A stretch of 64,000 nucleotides of DNA, taken from positions 1,674,001 to 1,738,000 of the forward strand of contig NZ_CP071321.1 of assembly GCF_017309585.1 (NCBI RefSeq), written 5' to 3'. Below are positions 53,875-62,054 of this stretch, in pieces. A program made the translations under genes and the position numbers. Source of the DNA: Nitrogeniibacter aestuarii. Its GTDB lineage: Bacteria > Pseudomonadota > Gammaproteobacteria > Burkholderiales > Rhodocyclaceae. The number at the start of each line of letters is the position of its first letter. The first letter of the stretch is position 1. The notes under the pieces were generated by a model. It was given only the letters and a program-made list of their open reading frames with translations. It was not told the DNA's origin and ran no database searches.

Positions 53875-54913
53875 GCTATACGTAGGGACACTCGTGTGCT
53901 GCAACATGGCTGTCGGCCTGCCTGAATTTCGCTAGGAACTCATCGGGGGCCGCCAGCCCCCGATACGATTGCCACAAGCCGGATGGCTTGTACCTCCAGT
54001 TGCCAGCTGGAGCAGACTGCGGCAGCCGCATGCCTTTAATCGGGCTGGTGCGGCAATGGATCAGAAGGCATTCTTTCTGGTCCCGCAACGGGGCGCTTTG
54101 GGCTGAAATGCCCGATTCGACCCCATTCCCCGAGGAAAGCCCGGGTTTGGGCGACGTGGACATGTGGCGGTCGGGAGTAAATGCCCGACAGGCTTGTCAT
54201 AGAGAACGTGGGTGACCAGTCCCACTCCGGGGGTGCTCGAGAGGGTAGAACCGGAAGGCGCCGTGGTCAGATGAGGCTGCCGAAATGCAGCAGGGGTATG
54301 AGCGAGAGTGGATTACCCGGGCGCGGCAGGCGCAAGCTTGCCGCCTTTCTGAAAGCTAAAGCGGATAAGGGCTCTGAAGAAGAGTCTTGCTGGGTGTGAT
54401 GCGTGTGTGCGGCCGCAGGCCGTTCAAGCCAGTGTTGATGAAGGTTGTCGAGCGTACCGGAGCCGTCCTGGAAACCTGGGCCCGGAAAAGCCTGCCCTCG
54501 CCAGCGTGCGCAAGGGGGGTGAGCAGGGAGACCCTGCAGAGCATTCGACGACGTGAGACAGCACGCTAAGCACAAAACTCTATGACTAACACGGGAAACA
54601 CCGACCCTGGCGCATTGGCAATGCGTGCAACAGGAGGTGTGGGAGACCGGCTCAGTAGCGACAGCGCCGCAAGGTGCGAGTCGATCCCTGAGTGCTGACT
54701 GGCTGATGAGTGCACAGTGGCGAAAGGCCGGAGCAGTTGAAAGTGGCAATCTTTCTTTCACCTTGGCAGGTGATATCGAGTAGTACTTTGTCATGCGATG
54801 GCATCGCATGACAACCCGGGTGGCACCGGGGATGACGATGCAGCAGAGCGGGTGTACAGGAAAGGCTGACGCCGCTTGATTGAGGGCCCCCCGACGATTC
54901 GGGGGGCTTTTTT
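53875..54913 (+). ncRNA. Candidate large structured non-coding RNA (~1.04 kb)
   Basis: No coding frame is convincing here, but local inverted repeats follow each other. Examples: 9-bp stem at 53942-53964; 7-bp at 53974-53991; 6-bp at 53994-54012; GCTGC/GCAGC at 54276-54291; a 9-bp stem with GCAA tetraloop at 54323-54344; GCAGGG/CCCTGC at 54523-54537; CGCATT/AATGCG with a GGC loop at 54611-54625; a perfect 12-bp stem with a GGC loop at 54788-54814. It closes with a 9-bp terminator stem and T6 (54886-54913). The 5' end is uncertain; GCTATACGTAG at 53875-53885 resembles the motif upstream of neighbouring genes. A group II intron was considered but no domain V is seen. Confidence 0.55.
54886..54913 (+). 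terminator. Intrinsic terminator ending the structured RNA
   Basis: GCCCCCCGA/TCGGGGGGC with loop CGAT is followed by T6. Confidence 0.9.
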
Positions 54914-54991
54914 GTGCGGTGATTTTCTGTGCGCAACACGACATGTTCGCATGCGCAGATCGTGGTGCCGCCGACGGATAAAACGTCGTCG

Positions 54992-55009
54992 CTATACGGC
55001 GCTATACAC
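54992..55009 (+). promoter_or_regulatory. Tandem GCTATAC motifs upstream of the 133-residue gene
   Basis: GCTATAC occurs twice, 10 bp apart, 15-32 bp before ATG 55024. The same core is found at 53877 and (as GCTACAC) at 55459 and 56156. It may be a -10-like element or an operator (inference). Confidence 0.4.
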
Positions 55010-55023
55010 ACAAGGAGCCGCCC

Positions 55024-55425
55024 ATGCAGATTCGTATCCGTCGCCACACTGTCACCCTGATTCGCACGGTCTATGACCCCAAAATCAAGCGCGGGCGTTC
55101 AGTCTCGCTCGGGACATTCTCGCTTGACGCGGATGAAATTCCGCCAGAAATCGACGCGCGCTTGCGCGCCGACGAGCGCGAGCAGATTCAAGCCATCCTT
55201 AGACGTCGAAAGACGTCGCGCGAACTCGAGCTTGAGGAAATCGCGGCGCGCGCACTGCCGGCCAATTTGCGCCGTGCGGTGCGCTGGTATGAACGCCAGA
55301 ACAAGTCCACGGATCTGGCCGCGCTGGCACGCACCTCACGAGACGAATTCAGTCAGTTGCTCGCCGCCATGGTCCGTGCCGGCGTGGGGCGCACGCGCCA
55401 GCGCCGCAAGACGTCTAAGTCCTGA
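55024..55425 (+). CDS. Hypothetical basic protein (133 residues)
   Basis: AAGGAG precedes ATG 55024. The protein starts with a beta-rich segment (IRIRRHTVTLIRTVYDP) and continues with a long Arg/Glu-rich helix (EREQIQAILRRRKTSRELEL) and a basic tail (RTRQRRKTSKS). It may bind nucleic acid. No family is recognised. It begins the plus-strand run that leads to the HTH regulators. Confidence 0.65.
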   Translation: MQIRIRRHTVTLIRTVYDPKIKRGRSVSLGTFSLDADEIPPEIDARLRADEREQIQAILRRRKTSRELELEEIAARALPANLRRAVRWYERQNKSTDLAALARTSRDEFSQLLAAMVRAGVGRTRQRRKTSKS

Positions 55426-55458
55426 CTCGGTTGTCTGACGCGGTTTCCTGAACCAGTT

Positions 55459-55486
55459 GCTACACATAGCAGCAGGAATCGTCCTG
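55459..55486 (+). promoter_or_regulatory. GCTACACATAGC motif and hairpin upstream of HTH gene 1
   Basis: The palindromic GCTACACATAGC (55459-55470) is followed by GCAGGA/TCCTGC with an ATCG loop (55471-55486), about 22 bp before ATG 55508. A related arrangement lies before the next gene. Confidence 0.4.
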
Positions 55487-55507
55487 CAAACCCAAAAGGA
55501 CACTCGA

Positions 55508-56101
55508 ATGAAAGAAAAAGGCAAAAACACCCGCGAACGCTTCCAATCCCGCTCCGCCCACCGTAACGAAACCGCCCAGGAGCGCGTTGAGCGGCTGTAT
55601 GCCGCCAAGGGCGGACCGCTCATTGGCTGGCTAATGGATGAAGCACACGCACGGGGCATGCAGGTCAACCAGCTCGCTGATGCGCTCGGCGTGACCTACA
55701 GCTACATCAATCAGCTCAGAACTGGCATTCGCAGCACTGCGGCTATTGGCCAAGGCTTTGCTGAGGCTTGCGGCCGCTTTCTGGGGGTGCCGCCGGTGGT
55801 TGTGAAGCTGCTGGGTGGGCGGATTTTGCTGAGCGACTTCTTTACCCCGGACGAACCAGAGGAGCAAATGGTGGAGCGAGCGTTTCGAAGCATGCTCGCT
55901 GACCCGGTAGCCCGAAAGTGCCTGCCTGCCGACGTAGGGAATCTCGACCCAGTTGCAAGGCGTGCTTTGGTCCTGATGTACGCCGAAAGTGCAGGGCAGG
56001 CAATCTTCCAGCTCGATGCCTTGCCGACGGTGTTGCGTTTCCTGCACAGCGCCGCGCAGGCGCATCAAGACAACGAACTCAAGCAGGTCAATGCAGCTTA
56101 A
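55508..56101 (+). CDS. HTH (Cro/C1-like) regulator of the island
   Basis: The ATG at 55508 follows AAAAGGA; the frame is open to 55457. The product has 197 residues. The HTH is GMQVNQLADALGVTYSYINQ, followed by LRTGIRS and FLGVPPVVVKLLGGRILLSDF, a segment that recurs in the next protein. The basic N-terminus (KEKGKNTRERFQSRSAHRNE) may add DNA contact. It is probably a regulator of this element. Confidence 0.72.
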   Translation: MKEKGKNTRERFQSRSAHRNETAQERVERLYAAKGGPLIGWLMDEAHARGMQVNQLADALGVTYSYINQLRTGIRSTAAIGQGFAEACGRFLGVPPVVVKLLGGRILLSDFFTPDEPEEQMVERAFRSMLADPVARKCLPADVGNLDPVARRALVLMYAESAGQAIFQLDALPTVLRFLHSAAQAHQDNELKQVNAA

Positions 56102-56121
56102 AGCCACACATTGATTCTCTT

Positions 56122-56139
56122 GCGGGCCTTCGGGCCCGC
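56122..56139 (+). terminator. Hairpin GCGGGCC-TTCG-GGCCCGC after HTH gene 1
   Basis: A perfect 7-bp stem with a TTCG tetraloop, followed by ATTTCTATTTC, lies 20 bp after the stop. The identical hairpin, with a T6 run, recurs at 57647-57670. Confidence 0.65.
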
Positions 56140-56155
56140 ATTTCTATTTCAGATC

Positions 56156-56173
56156 GCTACACGTAGTGCAGGA
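56156..56173 (+). promoter_or_regulatory. GCTACACGTAG motif upstream of HTH gene 2
   Basis: TTCAGATCG, then CTACACGTAG, then TGCAGGACA, about 47 bp before ATG 56202. At 57676-57693 the same TTCAGATCG and TGCAGGACA are joined without the 10-bp CTACACGTAG. Confidence 0.4.
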
Positions 56174-56201
56174 CATCTGCGTTTAAAGAGGAAATTCTGA
56201 A

Positions 56202-56987
56202 ATGACAGAGCAAATGTGTTTCGGTGGCGATGCCGTTCTTTCACGCTCGAACGATTTTCTGGCTTCGCTGCGAGAGGGCGCTTCACTGGGCCACGTGCTG
56301 ATGGAAGCAGTATCAGTCGAGGCCGCCCGCCAAGGGCTCAGCCTCGAGGAAGCCGCTCATCGGTGTGGCGTGATGAACGCCTACTTTAAGAAGCTGGCCA
56401 GAGACCAGGTGGATGTCGTCTCGGTCCATCCGGCGACATGGCTGCCCTTCGCCGCGTTCCTCTCCATCGAGCCGTCCGTTTTGCTGATTGCCGCAGGGCG
56501 ACTCGGCCGGGGAGACCTGGACCCTCAAAGCCTCAGCGACAACGCTCTGAAGGCAGCACAACAGGCGGAGGCGCGCTGGTGCGTCACGCCACAGGGCGTG
56601 CGCTCGGCAAAACTGGTGAGTTCTTGGGGGAGAAAGCTTGAAGCGCCATGTCCCGCGCCACTGGTCGATGCCGACGTTTCCGCCCTGAATCGCGATGCCA
56701 GCCTCTGGAAGCAATTCCTGGGGCGGGTTGGCAAAGTGCCGGGTGGGACACTGCTGAGGTGGTATGCCCAACAGGGCTTGGCACGTGGATGGTCGGTGGA
56801 AGTGATGGCCCGAGCTATTGACCTCTCACCGGGTCATCTGGCTGCGCTGTACCACGGGCGACACGACCCGCGCGGTCTGTGTCACACCACGCTGAGTCGT
56901 ACCGCCCAGGTACTTGGCATCTCGGCGCTGGCGACGATGTGTGCTGCCGGCCAGTTGGGCGCGGCACACGAGATGGGGGTGGCCTGA
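56202..56987 (+). CDS. Protein with two HTH-like units
   Basis: AGAGGAAATTCTGAA precedes ATG 56202. In this 261-residue protein the N-terminal unit has GLSLEEAAHRCGVMNAYFKK then FLSIEPSVLLIAAGRLGRGDL; the C-terminal unit has GWSVEVMARAIDLSPGHLAA then VLGISALATMCAAGQLG. Both follow the layout of the HTH unit at 55508-56101, so the units look related. It may be a DNA-binding regulator; the target is unknown. It shares 1 bp with the next gene. Confidence 0.68.
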   Translation: MTEQMCFGGDAVLSRSNDFLASLREGASLGHVLMEAVSVEAARQGLSLEEAAHRCGVMNAYFKKLARDQVDVVSVHPATWLPFAAFLSIEPSVLLIAAGRLGRGDLDPQSLSDNALKAAQQAEARWCVTPQGVRSAKLVSSWGRKLEAPCPAPLVDADVSALNRDASLWKQFLGRVGKVPGGTLLRWYAQQGLARGWSVEVMARAIDLSPGHLAALYHGRHDPRGLCHTTLSRTAQVLGISALATMCAAGQLGAAHEMGVA

Positions 56988-57622
56988 TGACTTCCAAGAA
57001 CGGCGACAAATTCTATGCTGACGCGTTTGACATCGGATGCAGTGCCTTAGGTGTATATCGCGGGTATGTCGTCACACCCGAGACAATCACCCAAATCACG
57101 CAGTCGGAAGCAAGGGGACCGTTCGCTGCAACAGGCTATGGCCTGCTTTTCCAGCTCACGCCCGATTTCATCGAGCGTATCAAGAACGGGGAACAGCAGG
57201 CGACGAGCCTGCGGGTGTTTCACTCGTCCAATGACCAGTTGATGCTCTTCATTCGATTCCAGGCCGGAAGTTCGCTCGTGGGTATCGTGCTGAACATTGC
57301 CGAGCAGGAATTCGTTGACATGCTGGAAGCGTCAAGAAAGGATGGAAGCCTGACTTTTGTGGGGTATTGCCCGACGACGGGGGAACTCATGAAAACCACC
57401 CAGATGCTCGGAAGCGAGAACATCGAGCGGATGTTGCGTGACGCTCGTCGAGCGCTGGCCTTGTCACCAGAATCTCAAGTGTGGGAGTTGGCGAACTCCG
57501 CCGTCTGGGTTCTCGAAGAAGAGTGTAAGTCACTGATACCGTCGATAGCAGTCGGAAATGTTGCGGTGTCGGCGATGTTGCCGTCGTACCAGCATTTGAG
57601 TGCAGAAAGCATGGTGCATTGA
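56987..57622 (+). CDS. Hypothetical protein (211 residues) coupled to the HTH protein
   Basis: The ATG overlaps the previous stop (TGATG). The frame is open to 56879 but that part lies inside the upstream gene. The protein is soluble with beta-rich segments (GLLFQLTPDFIERI, QLMLFIRFQAGSSLVGIVL) and a helical end. No family is recognised. It is probably co-expressed with the double-HTH protein and ends before a strong terminator. Confidence 0.65.
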   Translation: MTSKNGDKFYADAFDIGCSALGVYRGYVVTPETITQITQSEARGPFAATGYGLLFQLTPDFIERIKNGEQQATSLRVFHSSNDQLMLFIRFQAGSSLVGIVLNIAEQEFVDMLEASRKDGSLTFVGYCPTTGELMKTTQMLGSENIERMLRDARRALALSPESQVWELANSAVWVLEEECKSLIPSIAVGNVAVSAMLPSYQHLSAESMVH

Positions 57623-57645
57623 GCGTGGAAATTCTGGAATGATTC

Positions 57646-57670
57646 GGCGGGCCTTCGGGCCCGCTTTTTT
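57646..57670 (+). terminator. Intrinsic terminator after the 211-residue gene
   Basis: GCGGGCC-TTCG-GGCCCGC is followed by T6, 25 bp after the stop. Confidence 0.92.
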
Positions 57671-57816
57671 GTGGGTTCAGATCGTGCAGGACAATTACAT
57701 TGACCGCAGATGCCCCCAGAAGGTGGCGCCCCTCATACGAGGGGCGCTTCAATCAGGTGGGGCGACGCGATGACCTTATGGGTCGGACAGCCCGGTCGGA
57801 AGAGAAGGAACAGGGG

Positions 57817-58197
57817 TCATTCATCGCAGTATCGGCCGGCGAGTCGCGTGCGCACCTGGCGAGCGATGCCTTCGAACATCCGGTCTCCATCCACAAAATA
57901 GACATGTGTCTCGCGCCCCGTCGAGGCGTAGCCCGCCATGGCGGTGACGACGTCCCTGAACATATCGGCATCAATGCGTCGGCATAACAGCTGCATGTCA
58001 GGCGCCCAGGTCTCACCGTCGTAGAGCGATAGCAAAAAGGCATTCAGCGGAACGGTGCTTCCGCCCTGGTGGCGGTCGCATTGCTCAAGTATTCGCAGCA
58101 GCGCTCGAGCCACCGGGTCCTCCACGTACTCGTCTTTCAATCTCACGGGCAGGTCTGTGAGCATTCCCATTTTCGATGTCTCCGCAAAAGGCAACAT
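57817..58197 (-). CDS. Hypothetical protein (126 residues)
   Basis: The frame has a natural composition (LPVRLKDEYVEDPVARALLR, DMQLLCRRIDADMFRDVVTA). Starts possible at 58197 (AGAGAGG very close) or 58170 (GGAG 9 bases upstream); the second is better spaced. No domain is recognised. It is the only minus-strand gene in this run and is divergent from the primase-like gene. Confidence 0.55.
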   Translation of the reverse strand: MLPFAETSKMGMLTDLPVRLKDEYVEDPVARALLRILEQCDRHQGGSTVPLNAFLLSLYDGETWAPDMQLLCRRIDADMFRDVVTAMAGYASTGRETHVYFVDGDRMFEGIARQVRTRLAGRYCDE

Positions 58198-58504
58198 TGC
58201 CTCTCTGGTCTAGCGAGAGCGTTTATATGCGGCGGCGACCGACGACTATTGTGTCGGAGAGCCCGTCAGCAAGTGGAGCCTTGAACTGAAGACAATCGAA
58301 GAAAGATTCGTATGCGATCAACTCTGTGCCGTATCCGGACAGAAAAGATAAACAGGGCTGATTAGACGTATTCCACAGGCCGCGCGGAGCGGGCTGGACA
58401 AAGCGCCTCACCTGCACACGCCCAAGGCGATGGTGCGAGGCGTTCGGAACAGACTGCGATGCGGGTAAGGCGATTTGCAGCGACGTTCCGATGCGGAGCG
58501 TCCG
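58198..58504. other. Divergent intergenic region without a gene
   Basis: It lies between the minus-strand 126-residue gene and the primase-like gene. I see no coding frame, no iteron series and no convincing promoter pair; as it flanks a replication protein, a replication origin is possible but nothing seen supports it. Confidence 0.3.
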
Positions 58505-59941
58505 ATGGTACAGACAAACGAACAACTCCTGCTCGCACTGGACTGCGAGGAGCCGTACCTGATTCATCAGCCCGAGTTGCCCGGGTTCATTTCGATTCTC
58601 GTCCAGGGGAAGGACGGACGAAAACGTCAGCAGCCGCACAGGCTCGAAGCGCTGCCGAACGTGCTGGAACGCCTGACTCCGGACCTGGATACATGGATTT
58701 CCCAGGCGCAGTTTCGCAAGCCCAACAGGCGTGCGGTCAATGTCTGGCGAATGCCGGTCGCTTTCGTCGACATCGATACCTACAAAATCCCTGCGCTGCA
58801 GGGGCTCTCGGTTTCAATGCTGCTCGCGCGTCTCCTGATGACGTGCGATGACGCGGGTGTTCCGGAGCCCAGTCTAGTGGTGTGGTCTGGCCGAGGCCTG
58901 CAGGCGAAGTGGGTTTTTGAAAGTCCCGTGCCGTCTAGGGCGCTGCCGCGGTGGCAAGCGCTGCAGAACGAGCTGTGTCGGCGTTTGGCTCCCATCGGCG
59001 CAGATCTGATGGCGCGTGATGTGTCTCGCGTGCTGCGCCTTGTCGATACCGTGAATACGAAGTCAGGAGAGCGTGTGCGCCTGGTCCATCAGGCGAGCGT
59101 GCCAACGATGGGTGGAATTCGGCGAGGGCAGAACATCGTCTACGCGTTTGATGCGCTCTTCGATGAACTGATGCCAGTCACTCGGGGGGAGTTGGACGCG
59201 CTTCGTGTCGAGCGGGACGAAAATGCAGTTCGTCATGAACTTGAGCGCTCGGCACGCGTTTCGCAAGGGGGAAGGCTGACGCTGCTGCACGGCGGAAAAG
59301 CCAACCTCAAGGGCGGTATAGAAAATCTGCGCCCATTTGTTCCAAGTCAGCTCGCGTGGGATCGGGTGGGCGACATCCGAAAGCTGGCTGAACTCCGCGG
59401 GTGGGGGAATGGTGCTCCGGCCGGCGAGCGGAATCTGCCCCTTTTCCTCTGTGCGTGCTTTCTTGCGCAGGCGCTCATCGTCCCGAAGCTGGAATTCGAG
59501 CTCGCGGCATTGGCCCGAGAATTGGCTCCCACCTGGACACGTGCTCAGGTCGGCTCCTGTGTCTCGGCGGTCTTTGAACGAGCAAAGGCGGCCGCTCGGG
59601 GCGAGACGGTGACTTTCGGGGGTATTCAGGTGGACCCGCGCTACCGTTGGAAGAACGCGACGCTCATTGAGCTTCTTCAGATACGTCCTGAGGAGGAGCG
59701 CCAACTCGCGACAATCATCAGTAAGACGGAGTCGCGCCGTCGGTCCGCCGAGCGCTCGCGTGCCCAACGCGAGGCGAACGGGGCGCAAAACCGTGCTGAG
59801 TGGCGTGCTTCGCACAGTGCGAAGCGTCTGCAGGCCGTGAAGATGCGAGAAGAAGGTGCCACGTGGCAAACGATTGCGGAGGTTTGTGGCTACCCTAGTA
59901 AGGACGCTGCGCGCATGGCCTACCGGTCAGGCGGGGGCTGA
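58505..59941 (+). CDS. Archaeo-eukaryotic-primase-like replication protein
   Basis: GGAG lies 6 bases before ATG 58505; the frame is open to 58475. The 478-residue protein has three patterns that fit AEP-type primases of plasmids and islands: VAFVDIDTY (metal-binding DxD), VVWSGRGLQAKWVF (S-G-x-G) and RVLRLVDTVNTKSG (R-x-x-x-T-x-N-x-K). The C-terminus (EEGATWQTIAEVCGYPSKDA) looks like an HTH. It probably serves replication of the island in its extra-chromosomal form. The assignment rests on motifs, not on a named homologue. Confidence 0.62.
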   Translation: MVQTNEQLLLALDCEEPYLIHQPELPGFISILVQGKDGRKRQQPHRLEALPNVLERLTPDLDTWISQAQFRKPNRRAVNVWRMPVAFVDIDTYKIPALQGLSVSMLLARLLMTCDDAGVPEPSLVVWSGRGLQAKWVFESPVPSRALPRWQALQNELCRRLAPIGADLMARDVSRVLRLVDTVNTKSGERVRLVHQASVPTMGGIRRGQNIVYAFDALFDELMPVTRGELDALRVERDENAVRHELERSARVSQGGRLTLLHGGKANLKGGIENLRPFVPSQLAWDRVGDIRKLAELRGWGNGAPAGERNLPLFLCACFLAQALIVPKLEFELAALARELAPTWTRAQVGSCVSAVFERAKAAARGETVTFGGIQVDPRYRWKNATLIELLQIRPEEERQLATIISKTESRRRSAERSRAQREANGAQNRAEWRASHSAKRLQAVKMREEGATWQTIAEVCGYPSKDAARMAYRSGGG

Positions 59942-60380
59942 TCGGGCGCTCGTATTCTGAGGCCACGATACCCTGCCAGCTTCGCGAGCCCCGGAGGCCT
60001 CGCGGCTGCGCCGCGTCCTCCTATCGGACCCGTCTTTTTTATGCTCGCCCGAGGCGAGCCACCATTCGCCCATATCACTGGCTGCGCCACTCACATACAT
60101 ACGGACGGACTTTTTCACCCTGGCGCTTCTCTCGTGTTCTCCGCCGCCCTGCAGCGTCGACGTTTCGATGCCAGACCTACCGTTTTCAGACATGCTCACT
60201 GGCTCTCGGTCAAATGTTCCGAGCCAAACATAGGCCGAAAGTGCTTACGATTCCCAGGGTAGTCCAAAGCCGCAATCTGAACGGATGTTACAGATGCTCT
60301 GACATTCTCTGCTCCGCACTCGGGCACAGTTCAAAGCATTTGCATATACTTCTGTCTTTTCGAATAAACGAGCGATCCGA
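59942..60380. other. Intergenic region with a fall in GC; no convincing gene
   Basis: The first part is GC-rich with a CGCGAG/CTCGCG hairpin near 59983-60004; from about 60240 the sequence becomes clearly more AT-rich. A minus-strand frame (59927-60193) has an odd composition and no good ribosome-binding site. The change suggests a junction between two insertions. Confidence 0.45.
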
Positions 60381-62054
60381 ATGCCAGCAGCTAGAATACC
60401 TGTCCTCGATGTTCTTAAGAATGTCTCTGACGCTCTTCAGGAGCGAGTTCTAGCGCCTCGTGGACTGACAATGCGTCGTTGTGGAAATAAAGTTCCCCAA
60501 TTGGAAGAGAGTGTATCCTCAACAACTGGATTTTGGGATGTTCCAAATAGCAAACCTAAACGCTGGATAATCCAAGTTGTGCAGACACCTACCGGGGCGG
60601 ACGCTCGTTTTTCTCTCGACGAGCGTGGTGATCAATTCAAGTCATCTAGGTTACTCGGCTATATCAATAATTCCAACGGTGGTCCATGCGCCGTCACGGC
60701 ATTCCGTGTACTGCTATCGGTTTTGCCCTTGGGTTCAACTAATTGGATTTTTCCAGATGGATGGGAATGTATCCTGCTAATTGCGTTCAAGGAACCGTTG
60801 CCGCCGATGCATTCCGGACCGACCTTATCCGAATTCGACCCAACAGAGCGAACAATTAAATTTGGGCCCCCGAACGAAAAGGAAGCCTTGGGATTCGACA
60901 AGATCGCTCTTTTGAAGGTCCCTGGGGGTGAGGTTCTTCCATCGGGCCCTGGATATGATGAGGCGGTAAATTCTGTTGCCGTTTTGACCGGAGCTACGAT
61001 CGTCGACGGTTCGTCTACTAGTGAATTGAGCATGCTTGTCGACGAATTCGAGGATCTATTTTCCGTTGGAGCGGCTGTCGGTTCGTTCGCCCTCGCCGAG
61101 GACACAAATCTCTCCGGCGTCGACTCAATGGTCTATAAGCAAATCGAGGCCGCCGTTAACTCGGGTAAGAGGCACATTATTCTCTACGGCCCTCCCGGTA
61201 CAGGGAAGACGACGCTGGCGGAATATCTCGCCCGAGAACTTTCCGAGTGGGAGGAGGGGGACGGCTCCACGCTGATGTTGACAGCATCATCCTCGTGGAG
61301 CGCTCAGGATCTGGTCGGCGGCTATCAGCCCATGGGCGGGGGGAAAATCGGCTTCATCCCGGGCGCATTGCTGCGCGACTTCGATAAGCCTGCAATTATT
61401 GACGAGTTAAATCGCTGCCCAATCGACAAGGTTCTCGGCCCGCTGTTCTCCGTCCTCAGCGGACAGTCATCGGTGCTTCCCTGTCGCGTTGACGTTGCTA
61501 ACCCTGCCAGCCCCTTTTACGTGGTTTATCCCGAGCCTAGGCAGGGGATGGCTGCGCACGAGTTTGCCCCGGGGTCGGCTTGGCGCCTTATTTGCACCCT
61601 GAATACCTATGACAAAACACAATTGGGCCAGATTTCCTATGCACTAAGTCGCCGCTTCGCATGGATTAAGGTCGGAGCTCCGGCAGATACGGTTTCCTTT
61701 GTGACGGACATCGCGGTGAAAAAGGGATTCGCGGCACCGAGTCCAGCCGATCCCCATCCGGTCGCGAAAATGTGGTCAGAGGTAAACTCAGTTCGAGAAA
61801 TCGGCGGTGCGCCTGTCATTGACTTTCTTGTGTCCCTGCGCTCCATTGAGCCGGCTGCAAATCCGTTCGAAACCCCCGCCGGTTCCGCCGTGGAGGCTTA
61901 TCTCGCGGCTTTCAGAATGTGCATTCTTCCTTTGATGGATGGACTTTCGCCCAGGCAGGCAGCAGACCTGGCTAAGGGGGTGGCCGACATCTGGAGGCTG
62001 GACACCTCGAAGGCGGCCCAATTACTGGTTGACTGCCAGGAGTTTGCTGCTTGA
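60381..62054 (+). CDS. McrB-like AAA+ ATPase/GTPase
   Basis: This is a 557-residue protein. Residues about 1-250 are not recognised. The AAA domain has ILYGPPGTGKTTLAEYLA (Walker A, from about 268), PAIIDELNRCPIDKVLGPLF (Walker B with DE and the NR-x8-G-x-L pattern of McrB), TLNTYDKT (sensor 1, compare TMNTAD) and ALSRRFAWI (arginine finger). It is followed by a nuclease-like protein with a 4-bp overlap (TTGA), as expected for a restriction translocase. GC is lower than in the flanking core genome, so it was probably acquired. Confidence 0.82.
   Translation: MPAARIPVLDVLKNVSDALQERVLAPRGLTMRRCGNKVPQLEESVSSTTGFWDVPNSKPKRWIIQVVQTPTGADARFSLDERGDQFKSSRLLGYINNSNGGPCAVTAFRVLLSVLPLGSTNWIFPDGWECILLIAFKEPLPPMHSGPTLSEFDPTERTIKFGPPNEKEALGFDKIALLKVPGGEVLPSGPGYDEAVNSVAVLTGATIVDGSSTSELSMLVDEFEDLFSVGAAVGSFALAEDTNLSGVDSMVYKQIEAAVNSGKRHIILYGPPGTGKTTLAEYLARELSEWEEGDGSTLMLTASSSWSAQDLVGGYQPMGGGKIGFIPGALLRDFDKPAIIDELNRCPIDKVLGPLFSVLSGQSSVLPCRVDVANPASPFYVVYPEPRQGMAAHEFAPGSAWRLICTLNTYDKTQLGQISYALSRRFAWIKVGAPADTVSFVTDIAVKKGFAAPSPADPHPVAKMWSEVNSVREIGGAPVIDFLVSLRSIEPAANPFETPAGSAVEAYLAAFRMCILPLMDGLSPRQAADLAKGVADIWRLDTSKAAQLLVDCQEFAA

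Noticed and set aside
53880..54915. Group II or group I intron
   Set aside because: No domain V-like sequence, no reverse transcriptase or maturase frame, and the region ends with an intrinsic terminator.
53238..54944. Minus-strand frame 54267-54944 (225 residues)
   Set aside because: Cys/Ser/His-rich, no ribosome-binding site, and it lies in the hairpin-rich region; it does not look like protein.
59927..60199. Minus-strand frame of 90 residues
   Set aside because: No good ribosome-binding site, odd composition, and it overlaps the end of the primase-like gene.
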